A DNA stretch of 64,000 bases from Alphaproteobacteria bacterium. GTDB taxonomy: Bacteria; Pseudomonadota; Alphaproteobacteria; Rhodobacterales; Rhodobacteraceae. Positions 26,844 through 36,032 of the stretch are shown here, one piece after another. The notes below the pieces were generated by a model. The model worked only from the letters and a program-made list of their open reading frames with translations, did not search any database and was not told the DNA's origin. The stretch spans positions 186,001 through 250,000 of the forward strand of contig JAUHWT010000003.1 in assembly GCA_030427145.1 (NCBI GenBank). Direction: 5' to 3'. Both the position numbers and the translations under genes were made by a program. The first letter of the stretch is position 1, and every line of letters starts with the position of its first letter.

Positions 26844-28934
26844 TTATCCATCCAGGCTGGAGAAGACAGCAACCTGGTTCATAACCCGACGCACCCGGTT
26901 GAGCAGGCAAAGCCGGTTGCGCCGTACCGTCGGGCTGTCGGCATTGACCTTGGTGTCCTCAAAAAACGCGTCAATCGGACCGCGCAGGGCCGAAAGCGCC
27001 GTCATCGCAGCCGCGTAGTCCTCCGCCGCGAGCGCCGGTCGCAGGTCGGCGTCCGCCCGGTCAAGGGCCGCAAACAGAGCCTTTTCGCTGTCGGTTTCCG
27101 CGAAGTTGATGTCCGGGTCGAGCGAGTACTCAATCCCGTCGTTTTTCTCCTCACGCTCGAGGATGTTCACGGCGCGACGGTACCCGGCCAGCAGGTTCGG
27201 CGCGTCATCCGTGCCCAGAAACTCCTGCAAGGCCCGCACCCGCGCCACCAGTGGGACTAGGTCGTCCTGACCACCGAGCGCGAAGCAGGCGTCGATCACG
27301 TCATGCCGGATGCCTTCATCCCGCAGGTAGACCTTCAGCCGGTCCGCGAAGAAGCCAAGCAGGTCCGCGGCCTTTTCCACGTCAAAAACACGCTCGGCGT
27401 CGTTGACGGCAGCGTCGCAGCGCGGACCGTGACCCGCAAACACCTCCGACAGGCGCAGACGCACATTGTTCTCAAGGATCAGACGGATCACACCAAGAGC
27501 CGCCCGGCGCAGGGCAAACGGGTCCTTCGATCCGGTCGGTTTCTCGTCGATTGTCCAGAAACCTGCCAGAACGTCGATCTTCTCAGCCAGTGCAACCGCG
27601 ACCGATACCGGCGCTGTCGGCACCTGATCGGAAGGTCCAAGCGGCGAATAGTGCTCCGCTGCTGCAGCCGCAACCGCTGGATCCTCACCCGCGCGAGCGG
27701 AATAATACCGGCCCATCACGCCCTGCAGTTCCGGAAACTCGTAGACCATTTCACTCGAAAGGTCCGCCTTGGCCAGACGTGCGGCCCGGACAGCAAGGTC
27801 CGCATCCGCACCGACCGCCGGTGACAGATCGCCGGCGAGCGCCGCGATCCGGTCGATCCGCGAGGCGAGGCTTCCAAGATCACGCTGGAACGTCACGCTG
27901 TCCAGCTTCGACGTCATGTCCTCAAGCGGCGTGCGCAAATCGTTTTCCCAGAAGAAAACCGCGTCAGAAAGGCGCGCTGCCAGGACCCGCGCGTTACCAT
28001 CGAGAATGGTCGCACCCGCATCAGCCGTCTCGCGGTTTGCAACCACGATATAGGCAACAATTTTTTTGCTTTCCGGCTCACGCACGGACAGGAACTTCTG
28101 GTGCTCCTTCATGGAGGTCTGCAAAACCTCCGGCGGCAGATCGAGGAACCGCTCCTCGATTTTGCCAAGCAAAACAACCGGCCATTCCACCAGACCGGCA
28201 ACCTCACGCAGAAGTCCCCTGTCCTCCACGACCTCCAGGCCCTGCGCAAAAGCAAGCTGCGTCGCGTCGTGCCAGATGGCGTCCTGCCGTTCCGTGGCCG
28301 AGAGTTTCACTTTCGCCCGGGCCAGTTTCACCTGGTAGTCCTCGAAGGACGAAACGGAGAACGCATCCGGCGCCATGAAACGGTGTCCACGGGTGATGCT
28401 GCCCGCCTTGATCCCGTCGATTTCGAGACCAACCACACGCCTCTCCGATTCATCGCTCAGAATGCACAGAATCGAATGCAGCGGCCGCACCCAGCGCAAC
28501 GTTCCCGCACCCCAGCGCATGGATTTGGGCCAGGGGAAATTCCGCACGACATGGTCCACGACCTCCGCCACAATCTCCTCCGCGGACCGGCCGGGCTTTT
28601 GAGTGACCGCGAAGTACACCTCGGCACCCTTGACCTCCCGCACCTCGAGCTGGTCCTTCGTCAGACCCGTCGAGCGCAGGAAGCCCTCAAGGGCTTTTTC
28701 GGGCGCGCCAACGCGTGGACCCTTGCGCTCCTCATTGACGCCGGGCGAACCATCCGCCAGCCCCTCAACCGCCAGAACGAGACGCCGTGGTGTCGCAAAC
28801 GCCTCCGCATGGGCATAGGTCAGCCCACGATCAACCATGCCATTGGTGACCAGTCGTTTCAGATCCGCCGCAGCCGCATCCTGCATCCGTGCGGGGATTT
28901 CCTCTGAAAAAAGTTCCAACAAAAGATCGGGCAT
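26844..28934 (-). CDS. glyS: Glycyl-tRNA synthetase beta subunit
   Basis: This 696-residue subunit starts PDLLLELFSEEIPARMQ, the hallmark of bacterial GlyS, and works with GlyQ as an alpha2-beta2 enzyme. The C-terminal part is the HD-like and anticodon-binding region. AGGAAGACTGAA precedes the ATG. It is separated from glyQ by two genes (DUF6446 and glutaminase), which is longer than the usual distance in related genomes. Confidence 0.97.
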   Translation of the reverse strand: MPDLLLELFSEEIPARMQDAAAADLKRLVTNGMVDRGLTYAHAEAFATPRRLVLAVEGLADGSPGVNEERKGPRVGAPEKALEGFLRSTGLTKDQLEVREVKGAEVYFAVTQKPGRSAEEIVAEVVDHVVRNFPWPKSMRWGAGTLRWVRPLHSILCILSDESERRVVGLEIDGIKAGSITRGHRFMAPDAFSVSSFEDYQVKLARAKVKLSATERQDAIWHDATQLAFAQGLEVVEDRGLLREVAGLVEWPVVLLGKIEERFLDLPPEVLQTSMKEHQKFLSVREPESKKIVAYIVVANRETADAGATILDGNARVLAARLSDAVFFWENDLRTPLEDMTSKLDSVTFQRDLGSLASRIDRIAALAGDLSPAVGADADLAVRAARLAKADLSSEMVYEFPELQGVMGRYYSARAGEDPAVAAAAAEHYSPLGPSDQVPTAPVSVAVALAEKIDVLAGFWTIDEKPTGSKDPFALRRAALGVIRLILENNVRLRLSEVFAGHGPRCDAAVNDAERVFDVEKAADLLGFFADRLKVYLRDEGIRHDVIDACFALGGQDDLVPLVARVRALQEFLGTDDAPNLLAGYRRAVNILEREEKNDGIEYSLDPDINFAETDSEKALFAALDRADADLRPALAAEDYAAAMTALSALRGPIDAFFEDTKVNADSPTVRRNRLCLLNRVRRVMNQVAVFSSLDG

Positions 28935-29036
28935 TTCAGTCTTCCTGGGGTTCCTGGAGGCGGCTCACGCAAAAGCGGATGCGCGGCCCAAGGTCAAGTC
29001 AAAACCGGACAATGGCGTCCGTCACGGCCGGTGCCG

Positions 29037-30008
29037 TCAGTCGCGGTCCGGTATGCGGCCAAACACGGACCAGCCCGTTGCCCGGACCAGTTCTTCCAAA
29101 GCCCGCGTTCCGAGCAGGGAATTGCCCTTGGCGTCAAGCCCCGGGCTCCACACCGCGATGGAGGCCACCCCCGGCATCACGGCGAGAATACCACCGCCAA
29201 CGCCGCTCTTTGACGGGATGCCTATCCGAAACGCAAACTCACCCGAGGCGTCATACTGTCCGCAGGTCATCATCAGCGCCATCAGGCGCCGTGCCCGGTC
29301 AGCGTTGATGGAGGCATCCGTTGCCCCGATGGGTATACCGGCACAGGCCAGATACATCCCCGCCGTCGCCAGCTGGCGGCAGGTCATCGCGATACTGCAG
29401 TGATTGAAATAGGTGGTCACCACATCCTCAACACTGCCGCGCAGATTGCCCTCCGCCGCCATAAACTGCGCGAGAGCCCGGTTGCGCGCACCGGTCAGCC
29501 GCTCGGACCGGGCCACGTTCCGGTCCACATAGACCGACCCGTCATGGGCCAGCCTGCGGCAAAGACCCAGCATGTCATTGGTGGCATCCTTCGGGCTCAG
29601 ACCCTCCATGATCACGTCCGCAACCACGATGGCGCCGGCATTTATGAACGGGTTCCGCGGCACGCCCTTCTCATATTCAAGCTGGACAATCGAGTTAAAT
29701 GGATCGCCACTCGGCTCACGGTTCACCCGCTTCCAGAGCGCCTCGCCCACCTTTTCCAGAGCAAGCGTCAGGGAAAAGACCTTTGAGATACTCTGGATGG
29801 AAAACGGCACATCACCGTCGCCGGCCACCACGGCCCGACCGGTATCGACCGGCACAATCGCCATGCCGAACCGGTTGGGATTTACTTTGGCAAGTTCAGG
29901 AATGTAGTCCGCGACCTCGCCCCGCTCGGTCTCCTTTGCGAGCCGGGCGACGATGTCATCCACAAGTTCCTGAAGTCTGCGATGTTTCACGTCCGATGCT
30001 TCAGACAT
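29037..30008 (-). CDS. glsA: Glutaminase A
   Basis: This 323-residue beta-lactamase-fold enzyme hydrolyses glutamine to glutamate and ammonia. It has the S-x-x-K motif in FSIQSISKVFSL, plus NPFINAGAIVV, FNHCSIAMTCRQLA and the C-terminal KSGVGGGILAVMPG. The ATG at 30008 follows GGGGAGACACC, which decides the start against a codon 20 positions upstream. It lies inside the glycyl-tRNA synthetase gene set, between DUF6446 and glyS, all on the same strand. Confidence 0.95.
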   Translation of the reverse strand: MSEASDVKHRRLQELVDDIVARLAKETERGEVADYIPELAKVNPNRFGMAIVPVDTGRAVVAGDGDVPFSIQSISKVFSLTLALEKVGEALWKRVNREPSGDPFNSIVQLEYEKGVPRNPFINAGAIVVADVIMEGLSPKDATNDMLGLCRRLAHDGSVYVDRNVARSERLTGARNRALAQFMAAEGNLRGSVEDVVTTYFNHCSIAMTCRQLATAGMYLACAGIPIGATDASINADRARRLMALMMTCGQYDASGEFAFRIGIPSKSGVGGGILAVMPGVASIAVWSPGLDAKGNSLLGTRALEELVRATGWSVFGRIPDRD

Positions 30009-30034
30009 GGTGTCTCCCCGACCCGAACAGCGGT

Positions 30035-30475
30035 TTATTCCGCGAATTCCTCGCCCAACTGCCGCCACAGATAGACCGAACCATCAGGATAAACCGCCGC
30101 CATGACGTCAAATCCTTCAGGGTTCTCGCCGGCCACCAGTTTTGCCTCGGCCGTGCCATCCTCCAGATCCCTGGTGATGCGTTCGGCATCAAAGCACCCG
30201 AACCAGGGTGGCGGTGTCAGGGGAACCGGTTTCTCCGCTATCGGCATGCTTGCGAACACCGAGCTATCCGCCTCAAAGCACGCCCGCAGTTTCAGTGGAG
30301 AGGTCGGGGCATCGATCATGTCGATATTCGAAACGGGGATCACGGTCCCGCCAAACACAAGTTCATCGCTTTCCTGATCCCGGTCGTAAAAGGCGAAGAA
30401 CTGGAAATAGACCAGCGCCGCCGCGAATACCGCGACGAACGCCCCGAACCACAGGATCAGCCTGCGACCGCTCAC
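30035..30475 (-). CDS. DUF6446-type membrane-anchored protein
   Basis: This protein of about 146 residues has one N-terminal membrane segment (about 5-25, [19 protein letters not shown]) and a soluble domain with [39 protein letters not shown] and [18 protein letters not shown]. Proteins of this kind are encoded between glyQ and glyS in Rhodobacterales; function unknown. The GTG start overlaps the glyQ stop (GTGA), but the ribosome site is very close, so the N-terminus is tentative. Confidence 0.7.
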   Translation of the reverse strand: MSGRRLILWFGAFVAVFAAALVYFQFFAFYDRDQESDELVFGGTVIPVSNIDMIDAPTSPLKLRACFEADSSVFASMPIAEKPVPLTPPPWFGCFDAERITRDLEDGTAEAKLVAGENPEGFDVMAAVYPDGSVYLWRQLGEEFAE

Positions 30476-31395
30476 GCCTCCGCGCCGCCTGCCGCTTCCG
30501 TGGTCAGATACGCGTCCGCACAGGCCTTCGCAAGCGCCCGCACCCGACCGATGTAAGCCTGGCGTTCCGTCACGGAAATCACGCCCCGTGCATCGAGCAG
30601 GTTGAATGTGTGGCTTGCCTTGATGCACTGGTCATAGGCCGGATGCGCCATGACGATCCGGCGGCCCGCGTCGTCCGTGTCGGCGGCCGCCAGAATACGA
30701 CCGCATTCGGCCTCGGCATCCTCAAAATGGCGCAGCAGTGTTTCCACATCCGCCTGATCGAAGTTCCAGCGCGAGTATTCCTGCTCGGTCTGACGGAACA
30801 CGTCGCCATAGGTCAGCGGGATCGGCGCGTCGGGATCGTTGAACGGCATGTCCATCACGTGATCCACACCGAGCACATACATTGCCAGCCGCTCCAGACC
30901 GTAGGTCAGTTCCCCCGATACGGGCGAACAGTCATGGCCGCCCACCTGCTGGAAATAGGTGAACTGGCTCACCTCCATCCCGTCGCACCAGACCTCCCAG
31001 CCCAGCCCCCATGCACCCAGTGTCGGGCTTTCCCAGTCATCCTCAACAAACCGGATGTCATGCAGCGTATTGTCAATGCCGATGGCTTCCAGAGAACCAA
31101 GGTACAGCTCCTGCAGATCCGGCGGCGACGGTTTGATCAGAACCTGGTACTGGTAATAATGCTGCAGACGGTTGGGGTTATCGCCATACCGTCCATCGGT
31201 CGGTCGCCGCGAGGGCTGGACGTAGGCCGCGGCCCAGGATTTGGACCCGAGCGCACGCAGCGTCGTTGCCGGATGAAACGTCCCCGCACCCACCTCCATG
31301 TCGTAAGGCTGCAAAACCGCACAGCCTTTTTGCGCCCAGTAGGACTGCAGGCGGAGGATGATTTCCTGAAAGCTTCGGGGGGCTGCGTTTGCCAT
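30472..31395 (-). CDS. glyQ: Glycyl-tRNA synthetase alpha subunit
   Basis: This 307-residue catalytic subunit begins with [20 protein letters not shown] and contains [18 protein letters not shown] and [14 protein letters not shown], all diagnostic of GlyQ. It pairs with GlyS to charge tRNA-Gly. It is the first gene of the minus-strand set glyQ-DUF6446-glsA-glyS-PPDK-like. No T-box or glycine riboswitch is apparent in the 80 bases upstream. Confidence 0.97.
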   Translation of the reverse strand: MANAAPRSFQEIILRLQSYWAQKGCAVLQPYDMEVGAGTFHPATTLRALGSKSWAAAYVQPSRRPTDGRYGDNPNRLQHYYQYQVLIKPSPPDLQELYLGSLEAIGIDNTLHDIRFVEDDWESPTLGAWGLGWEVWCDGMEVSQFTYFQQVGGHDCSPVSGELTYGLERLAMYVLGVDHVMDMPFNDPDAPIPLTYGDVFRQTEQEYSRWNFDQADVETLLRHFEDAEAECGRILAAADTDDAGRRIVMAHPAYDQCIKASHTFNLLDARGVISVTERQAYIGRVRALAKACADAYLTTEAAGGAEA

Positions 31396-31477
31396 GTAAA
31401 CAGGTCCGGTGTCAGATACGGATTTCGGGATGACCCTTTAACAGGCACACGCTTGAGGTCAATCAGGACCGGCACCC

Positions 31478-32929
31478 TCAGCCGCGCCAGAAGGCCACCG
31501 TGAACAGCACAAAGACCGACATCAGCTCAAGCCGCCCGATCAGCATCACGGTCGCAAGAACCCACTTGGCCGCCGCCGGAAGCCCCGAGAAATTCCCGGC
31601 CGGCCCGATTTCATCACCCAAACCCGGCCCAATATTGGCAATTGCGGTGGCCGCACCCGATACGGCGGTGACCGGATCAAGCCCGATCATCATAAGAAGG
31701 ATTGCCGATACCGCCATGGTCAGGAAGAAGAACATGAAAAAGACCATGACCGAATTCAGAATGTCATCGGACACGGGCCGGCCCTCATATCGCGGCGTAT
31801 AGACCCGGTTCGGGCTGTGAAGCTGCTTCACCGCCGCCGACACGGCAGAGAACATCAACTGATAGCGGAAGATCTTCGCCGAACAGGCAGTCGACCCAGA
31901 ACAACCACCCAACAGGCCGAGCACGAAGAACATCGCCGCTGCGGTCGGCCCCCACAGCTGATAATCCGCGCTCGAATACCCGGTCCCGGTGGAAATGGAG
32001 GCGATATTGAAAATCACCTCCCGCAGCGCGGATTCACCAAAAGCCTCCTCGGCTTCCAGGGCATAATCGATGGAGAGGATCAGGACGAAGGCCGCCAGAA
32101 CCAGAATGAATGTCCGGATCTGTGTATCCCTGAAAAAGGGCATGGCAGTTCCGTTGATCAGCTGCAAAAACCGCACGAACGGAAGCGCCGAGAGGATCAT
32201 GAAGATGATCGCGACGTAATGTGTCGCGGCATTAAACTCCGCGAAGGAACTGTCCTGATTGGCCATCCCGCCGGTTGAGGCCGTGGTCATCGAATGCACC
32301 AGCGCATCGAATGAACCCATCCCCGCGAAGGTGTAGCCCATGAAACAGCCGAAGGTCAGTCCCGCATAAATCATGGTCAACGACATGGCGATTTCACCGG
32401 CCCGTGGCAGCATTTTGCCCATAGTGTCAAACGCCTCAGACCGGAAGATCTGCATACCACCGACCTTCAGGGTCGGCAGAAAAACCATTGCCACCACGAC
32501 GATGCCAAGCCCACCAAACCACTGCAGCATTCCGCGCCACAGCAGGACGCTGTGCGACATGTACTCAAGCCCGGTGAACACGGTGGCGCCGGTCGTGGTC
32601 AGGGCCGACATGGCCTCGAAAAAAGCGTCCGTAAAAGACGCATTGGGCTCGCCCAGCCAGAACGGCAGCGCGCCAAAAAGAGGAAAAACCGCCCAGACCC
32701 CGGTAGCGAGCAGGAAGCTTTCCTGGACGCCAATATCCTCACGGTCGCTGTTGGAGCATGCAAGCGCCGTGACCGTACCCACCATGATGGTAAGGATGGC
32801 GGAGGCCGCGAACGCTCCGGCGTTTCTGTCGCCCACATGCAGGTCCGTGAACAGCGGTATGAGCATGAAGCCGCCCAACGCGGCCACAAGCCAGCCAATC
32901 ACGTATCCCACGGGCCTGATGTCAATCAT
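31478..32929 (-). CDS. trkH: TrkH-family potassium uptake channel
   Basis: This 483-residue protein has many membrane segments and the four-fold selectivity-filter repeats of the Trk/Ktr family (for example MSALTTTGATVF, TTASTGGMAN, SISTGTGYSSADY). It forms the K+ pore of the Trk system with cytoplasmic TrkA, whose gene is not in the window. It is 55 bases before folE2 in the reverse reading direction and is otherwise alone. Confidence 0.93.
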   Translation of the reverse strand: MIDIRPVGYVIGWLVAALGGFMLIPLFTDLHVGDRNAGAFAASAILTIMVGTVTALACSNSDREDIGVQESFLLATGVWAVFPLFGALPFWLGEPNASFTDAFFEAMSALTTTGATVFTGLEYMSHSVLLWRGMLQWFGGLGIVVVAMVFLPTLKVGGMQIFRSEAFDTMGKMLPRAGEIAMSLTMIYAGLTFGCFMGYTFAGMGSFDALVHSMTTASTGGMANQDSSFAEFNAATHYVAIIFMILSALPFVRFLQLINGTAMPFFRDTQIRTFILVLAAFVLILSIDYALEAEEAFGESALREVIFNIASISTGTGYSSADYQLWGPTAAAMFFVLGLLGGCSGSTACSAKIFRYQLMFSAVSAAVKQLHSPNRVYTPRYEGRPVSDDILNSVMVFFMFFFLTMAVSAILLMMIGLDPVTAVSGAATAIANIGPGLGDEIGPAGNFSGLPAAAKWVLATVMLIGRLELMSVFVLFTVAFWRG

Positions 32930-32984
32930 TCGGGATCGTTGGCCCGACCCGTGCGAACTGTCAAGTCACTGATCGCGCCGGGAA

Positions 32985-34034
32985 TCAGCCGGTGTGATAA
33001 AGGCTGTCAAAGGTGCGCGGATCGAAGCTTGCCTGATGAAAGGTTTCGCCGTGGGTCAGGATGGAAACCGCGTCATGGCTGTGCAGTGATTCCTGATGGC
33101 TTGCCACCACCCGGAAATCACCAATGCGGTCATCGCGCTCAAGGCTTTCACACAGCAAACGAACCGCATCCTCCACAAAAATCGGGTTAGCCGCATTCAG
33201 TTCCGCGAAGGCCTGCTCATCCTCCCGCTTGACCATCACCTGGGTCTCGGTCGGAATGGCCTGGTTGCACAGATCCACCACATCCTCGAACCACAGCACG
33301 TCATCGCCCACAAGTTCCACCGACACACGCGCTACTGAGCGTTGTGAATGCGGCGTGGCGAGCTGGTTGCGGGTCTGGCGGGCATGTTCGGAGAGCTCAA
33401 GCGAACAGGGACAGGTGGAGGAATAAACGTAGTCGAGATGCAGAATGCGCTGGGTTTTCTCCGCGTTCTTCACCATCTCCAGGGCCACGTTGTAATACTG
33501 GTAGCCATCAAGCCCGGACCGCAGAGAGCGTTTCATCATCGGGAACTTGAGGCGCATCTGAATGCGGGCGTCGAACGAGTCGAGATCGTTAAGGTACGAA
33601 TCCAGCACCCCATCGATCACTTCAAACGAAAACGATTTCTCGGCGTGGTCATAAAATGACCGGATGATCCGGCTCATGTTGATGCCCTTTTTGCTGGCAT
33701 CAAGCGAAACCGATCCTGTCACGGAGGTTTCCAGTTGCAGGTCACCACCGTCGCGCGACCGGAAGCGGATCGGAAGCCGGAAATTGGATATGCCGACGTG
33801 CTGGATCTTCTTTTTGGAGCCCTTGATCAGGCTTTCCGGCCCGTTTTGAAGGTCCGGGAGCGTGGACCGGTAGGCCTCATCAACCCGCATGTCGGACGGA
33901 TAGGTACGACTGAAGTCCGGATAGGCATCCGTTGCCGCCGGCCTGCGCCGTCGCGTTGACTGACGTGTTTCATGCTGTGGAGTTTCAGTTACCGAGGACT
34001 CGGACGAACCTGTCTGGGTATTTGCTACATACAA
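32985..34034 (-). CDS. folE2: GTP cyclohydrolase FolE2 (type IB)
   Basis: This 349-residue enzyme makes 7,8-dihydroneopterin triphosphate, the first step to folate (and queuosine precursors). The metal-binding Cys lies in SSTCPCSLELSEHAR (C208/C210), and the domain starts after a basic, low-complexity N-terminus (STRRRRPAATD). FolE2 tolerates metals other than zinc and is often induced under zinc limitation. I chose the TTG at 34034 because GGGAG is eight bases upstream; an ATG 26 codons earlier is alternative. An inverted repeat lies about 175 bases upstream. Confidence 0.9.
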   Translation of the reverse strand: MYVANTQTGSSESSVTETPQHETRQSTRRRRPAATDAYPDFSRTYPSDMRVDEAYRSTLPDLQNGPESLIKGSKKKIQHVGISNFRLPIRFRSRDGGDLQLETSVTGSVSLDASKKGINMSRIIRSFYDHAEKSFSFEVIDGVLDSYLNDLDSFDARIQMRLKFPMMKRSLRSGLDGYQYYNVALEMVKNAEKTQRILHLDYVYSSTCPCSLELSEHARQTRNQLATPHSQRSVARVSVELVGDDVLWFEDVVDLCNQAIPTETQVMVKREDEQAFAELNAANPIFVEDAVRLLCESLERDDRIGDFRVVASHQESLHSHDAVSILTHGETFHQASFDPRTFDSLYHTG

Positions 34035-34208
34035 CCTGGTATCTCCCTTGGTCCACACCTTCGTCAGAAGATGAAAGACCACTTTCCCAACGTGGCATCG
34101 GCACGGTGCCACTCGTTAAGCTGCCGAAAACCTACATAATTCAACCAAAAGTTGAAAACAAAAACTTTGGGAAATAGATCACATGACGATCAAATGCTCA
34201 GATATTTG

Positions 34209-34233
34209 TTTGTAATTTATTAATCGTTACAAA
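34209..34233. promoter_or_regulatory. Inverted repeat between folE2 and metZ
   Basis: TTTGTAA (34209-34215) and TTACAAA (34227-34233) form a perfect seven-base inverted repeat with an 11-base spacer. It is about 175 bases upstream of the folE2 start in an AT-rich stretch, so it could be an operator. It does not closely match the Zur boxes I know. Confidence 0.4.
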
Positions 34234-34304
34234 AGAGCAACACACCCTTTAGTCACATTCCGGAGAACATAACAGGAATGTTGCTTTACTTTCCAATCAA
34301 ACAG

Positions 34305-35486
34305 TTAACAGGCATCCAGCCCCTGCATCAGATCGGCGATGATGTCAGCCTCGTCCTCCAGACCGACCGACAGGCGGATAAGACCGTCGCTGATCCCGAG
34401 TTCCGCCCGCAATTCCGGTGACAGCCGCTGATGCGTCGTGGTGGCAGGATGCGTGACAAGCGTCTTGGAGTCCCCGAGGTTGTTGGTAATCAGACAGACC
34501 TTGAGCGCGTTCAGAAACCGGAAAGCCGCCTCCTTGCCGCCGGAAAGCTCCAGCGCCAGCATGGTCCCGCCGCAATCCATCTGGCGCTGGACCAGTTCCG
34601 CCTGCGGATGATCCTCAAGCCCGGGGTAAATCACCCTGCTCAGTTTGGGATGTCCCTGCAGTGCACGCGCAATCGCGTCAGCAGACCGCGCCTGTGCCCG
34701 ACACCGAAGTTCGAGCGTTTCCATCCCCTTGAGCATTACCCAGGCGTTGAACGGGCTGAGCGCGCCACCGGTATGCTTGAGATACGGCTCGAACACGCCG
34801 CGGATAAACTCCTTCGTGCCCAGCACGATCCCGCCAAGGCAGCGTCCGCCGCCATCGATGTGTTTGGTCGCCGAGTAGATGATAACATCCGCACCCAGAT
34901 CGATACTGCGCTGAAAAATCGGTGTTGCAAACACATTGTCCACCACAACCATCGCGCCAACCGCATGGGCCAGATCGGACACCGCCTTCAGATCCACCAC
35001 ATCCAGCGTCGGGTTCGACATGGTCTCAAGGAACACAAGTTTCGTGTCCGGCCGGATTGCTTCACGCCACTGGTCGTTGTCGGTGCCGTCAACAAAGGTC
35101 ACTTCCACGCCAAACCGGGGCAGCAGTGTCTCGGTGATGTAAAGACAGCTTCCAAACAGGGCCCGGGCCGAAACGATGTGATACCCGGCTTTCAGTTGCG
35201 AGAACAGTGCACCGTTGACGGCCGCCATGCCCGATGCCGTCGCAAAAGCGTCCTCCGTTCCCTCGAGGATCGCCATGCGCTCCTCGAACATGCGAACGGT
35301 CGGGTTGCCGTACCGGGCATAAATGAACTCATCATCACCTGATTCAATGAACCGCGCCTCGGCCGATTCCGCCGTTGGATACACAAAGGCCTGAGTCAGA
35401 AAAATTGCTTCCGACATTTCACCGTACTGACTCCGGCGCGTGCCTCCATGAATCAGATTGGTACGGTTTTTCCACGTGTCGGTCAT
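34305..35486 (-). CDS. metZ: O-succinylhomoserine sulfhydrylase
   Basis: This 393-residue Cys/Met-metabolism PLP enzyme makes homocysteine directly from O-succinylhomoserine and sulfide. The PLP lysine is K208 in YSATKHIDGGGR; other family motifs are YARYGNPTV, ATASGMAAVNGALF, NPTLDVVDL and THPATTTHQRL. The MetZ reading over cystathionine gamma-synthase is from overall similarity. I start at 35486 (ATG after GGGAAAA); a TTG three codons earlier is possible. The leader contains an inverted repeat (35541-35584). Confidence 0.92.
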   Translation of the reverse strand: MTDTWKNRTNLIHGGTRRSQYGEMSEAIFLTQAFVYPTAESAEARFIESGDDEFIYARYGNPTVRMFEERMAILEGTEDAFATASGMAAVNGALFSQLKAGYHIVSARALFGSCLYITETLLPRFGVEVTFVDGTDNDQWREAIRPDTKLVFLETMSNPTLDVVDLKAVSDLAHAVGAMVVVDNVFATPIFQRSIDLGADVIIYSATKHIDGGGRCLGGIVLGTKEFIRGVFEPYLKHTGGALSPFNAWVMLKGMETLELRCRAQARSADAIARALQGHPKLSRVIYPGLEDHPQAELVQRQMDCGGTMLALELSGGKEAAFRFLNALKVCLITNNLGDSKTLVTHPATTTHQRLSPELRAELGISDGLIRLSVGLEDEADIIADLMQGLDAC

Positions 35487-35852
35487 TTTTCCCAACCCGC
35501 CTTCGCGGGCCCTTTCAGGACAGTGTTTTCAGAGATGACGGCATATCGGGCCGCCGGTCAAAAGGGCTTAGCCACTGGATATGCACCGGTCAATGGCGCG
35601 CGGCCAAACCCCGGTCAGATAACGGCTTTTATGCCCGACAAATCCCGGGCGCGACACGGATTATTTATTCCGACCAAAAAAGTCGGGTTGACTATTCCGA
35701 TAAACTTACTCAGGTTTGATCCAGATCAAGCAATCCCGCTCATTTGGGAAGCCGAAAGATTACAGCCGAAGGTCTCAGCCAGTGCGAAACGCGAATTGCG
35801 AGCGAAAGATCCTGATCAAAGAGCGGACCGTCAAGGTGAAAGGAACACACAG
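35487..35852. other. Divergent control region between metZ and hemP
   Basis: This 366-base stretch has no supported gene. On the metZ side it has a seven-base inverted repeat GCATATC/GATATGC (35541-35547, 35578-35584). On the hemP side it has a hairpin CCGAC/GTCGG (35670-35686), direct repeats TATTCCGA (35666-35673 and 35693-35700) and a perfect FNR-type site (35716-35729). Confidence 0.6.
35716..35729. promoter_or_regulatory. FNR/FnrL-type site upstream of hemP
   Basis: TTGAT-CCAG-ATCAA is a perfect match to the FNR consensus TTGAT-N4-ATCAA. It lies 124 bases before the hemP ATG and about 230 bases before metZ. In Rhodobacterales FnrL controls several haem biosynthesis genes, so oxygen control of the hemP gene set is plausible. 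Confidence 0.65.
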
Positions 35853-36032
35853 ATGAACATGCGCACCGCACCTGAAACCCTCAAGGCAGCCCCGGAATCG
35901 CTCGCACCGGCCACGCCCGCCTGGAACGCAACCGACCTGACCAGGGGCGGCGTTCAGGCCCGCATCGTTCTGGACGACAAAACCTATACCCTGCGCATCA
36001 CCCGCGCGGGCAAACTGATCCTGACAAAATGA
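35853..36032 (+). CDS. hemP: HemP-family haem uptake protein
   Basis: This 59-residue protein ends GGVQARIVLDDKTYTLRITR followed by AGKLILTK, the conserved C-terminus of HemP/HmuP. Such proteins are iron-responsive and in some rhizobia help activate haem receptor genes. AAGGAA lies before the ATG at 35853, which is internal to a longer open frame. It heads a six-gene plus-strand set and overlaps the next gene by four bases (ATGA). Confidence 0.9.
   Translation: MNMRTAPETLKAAPESLAPATPAWNATDLTRGGVQARIVLDDKTYTLRITRAGKLILTK

Noticed and set aside
31396..31477. Glycine riboswitch or T-box before glyQ
   Set aside because: Only about 80 bases and no recognisable motif.
35487..35700. SAM-II or SAM/SAH riboswitch upstream of metZ
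   Set aside because: Such riboswitches are common before metZ-type genes, but I could not find the SAM-II pseudoknot pattern (TGATTT ... GCTAAA) or the SAM/SAH core; only a simple inverted repeat is present.
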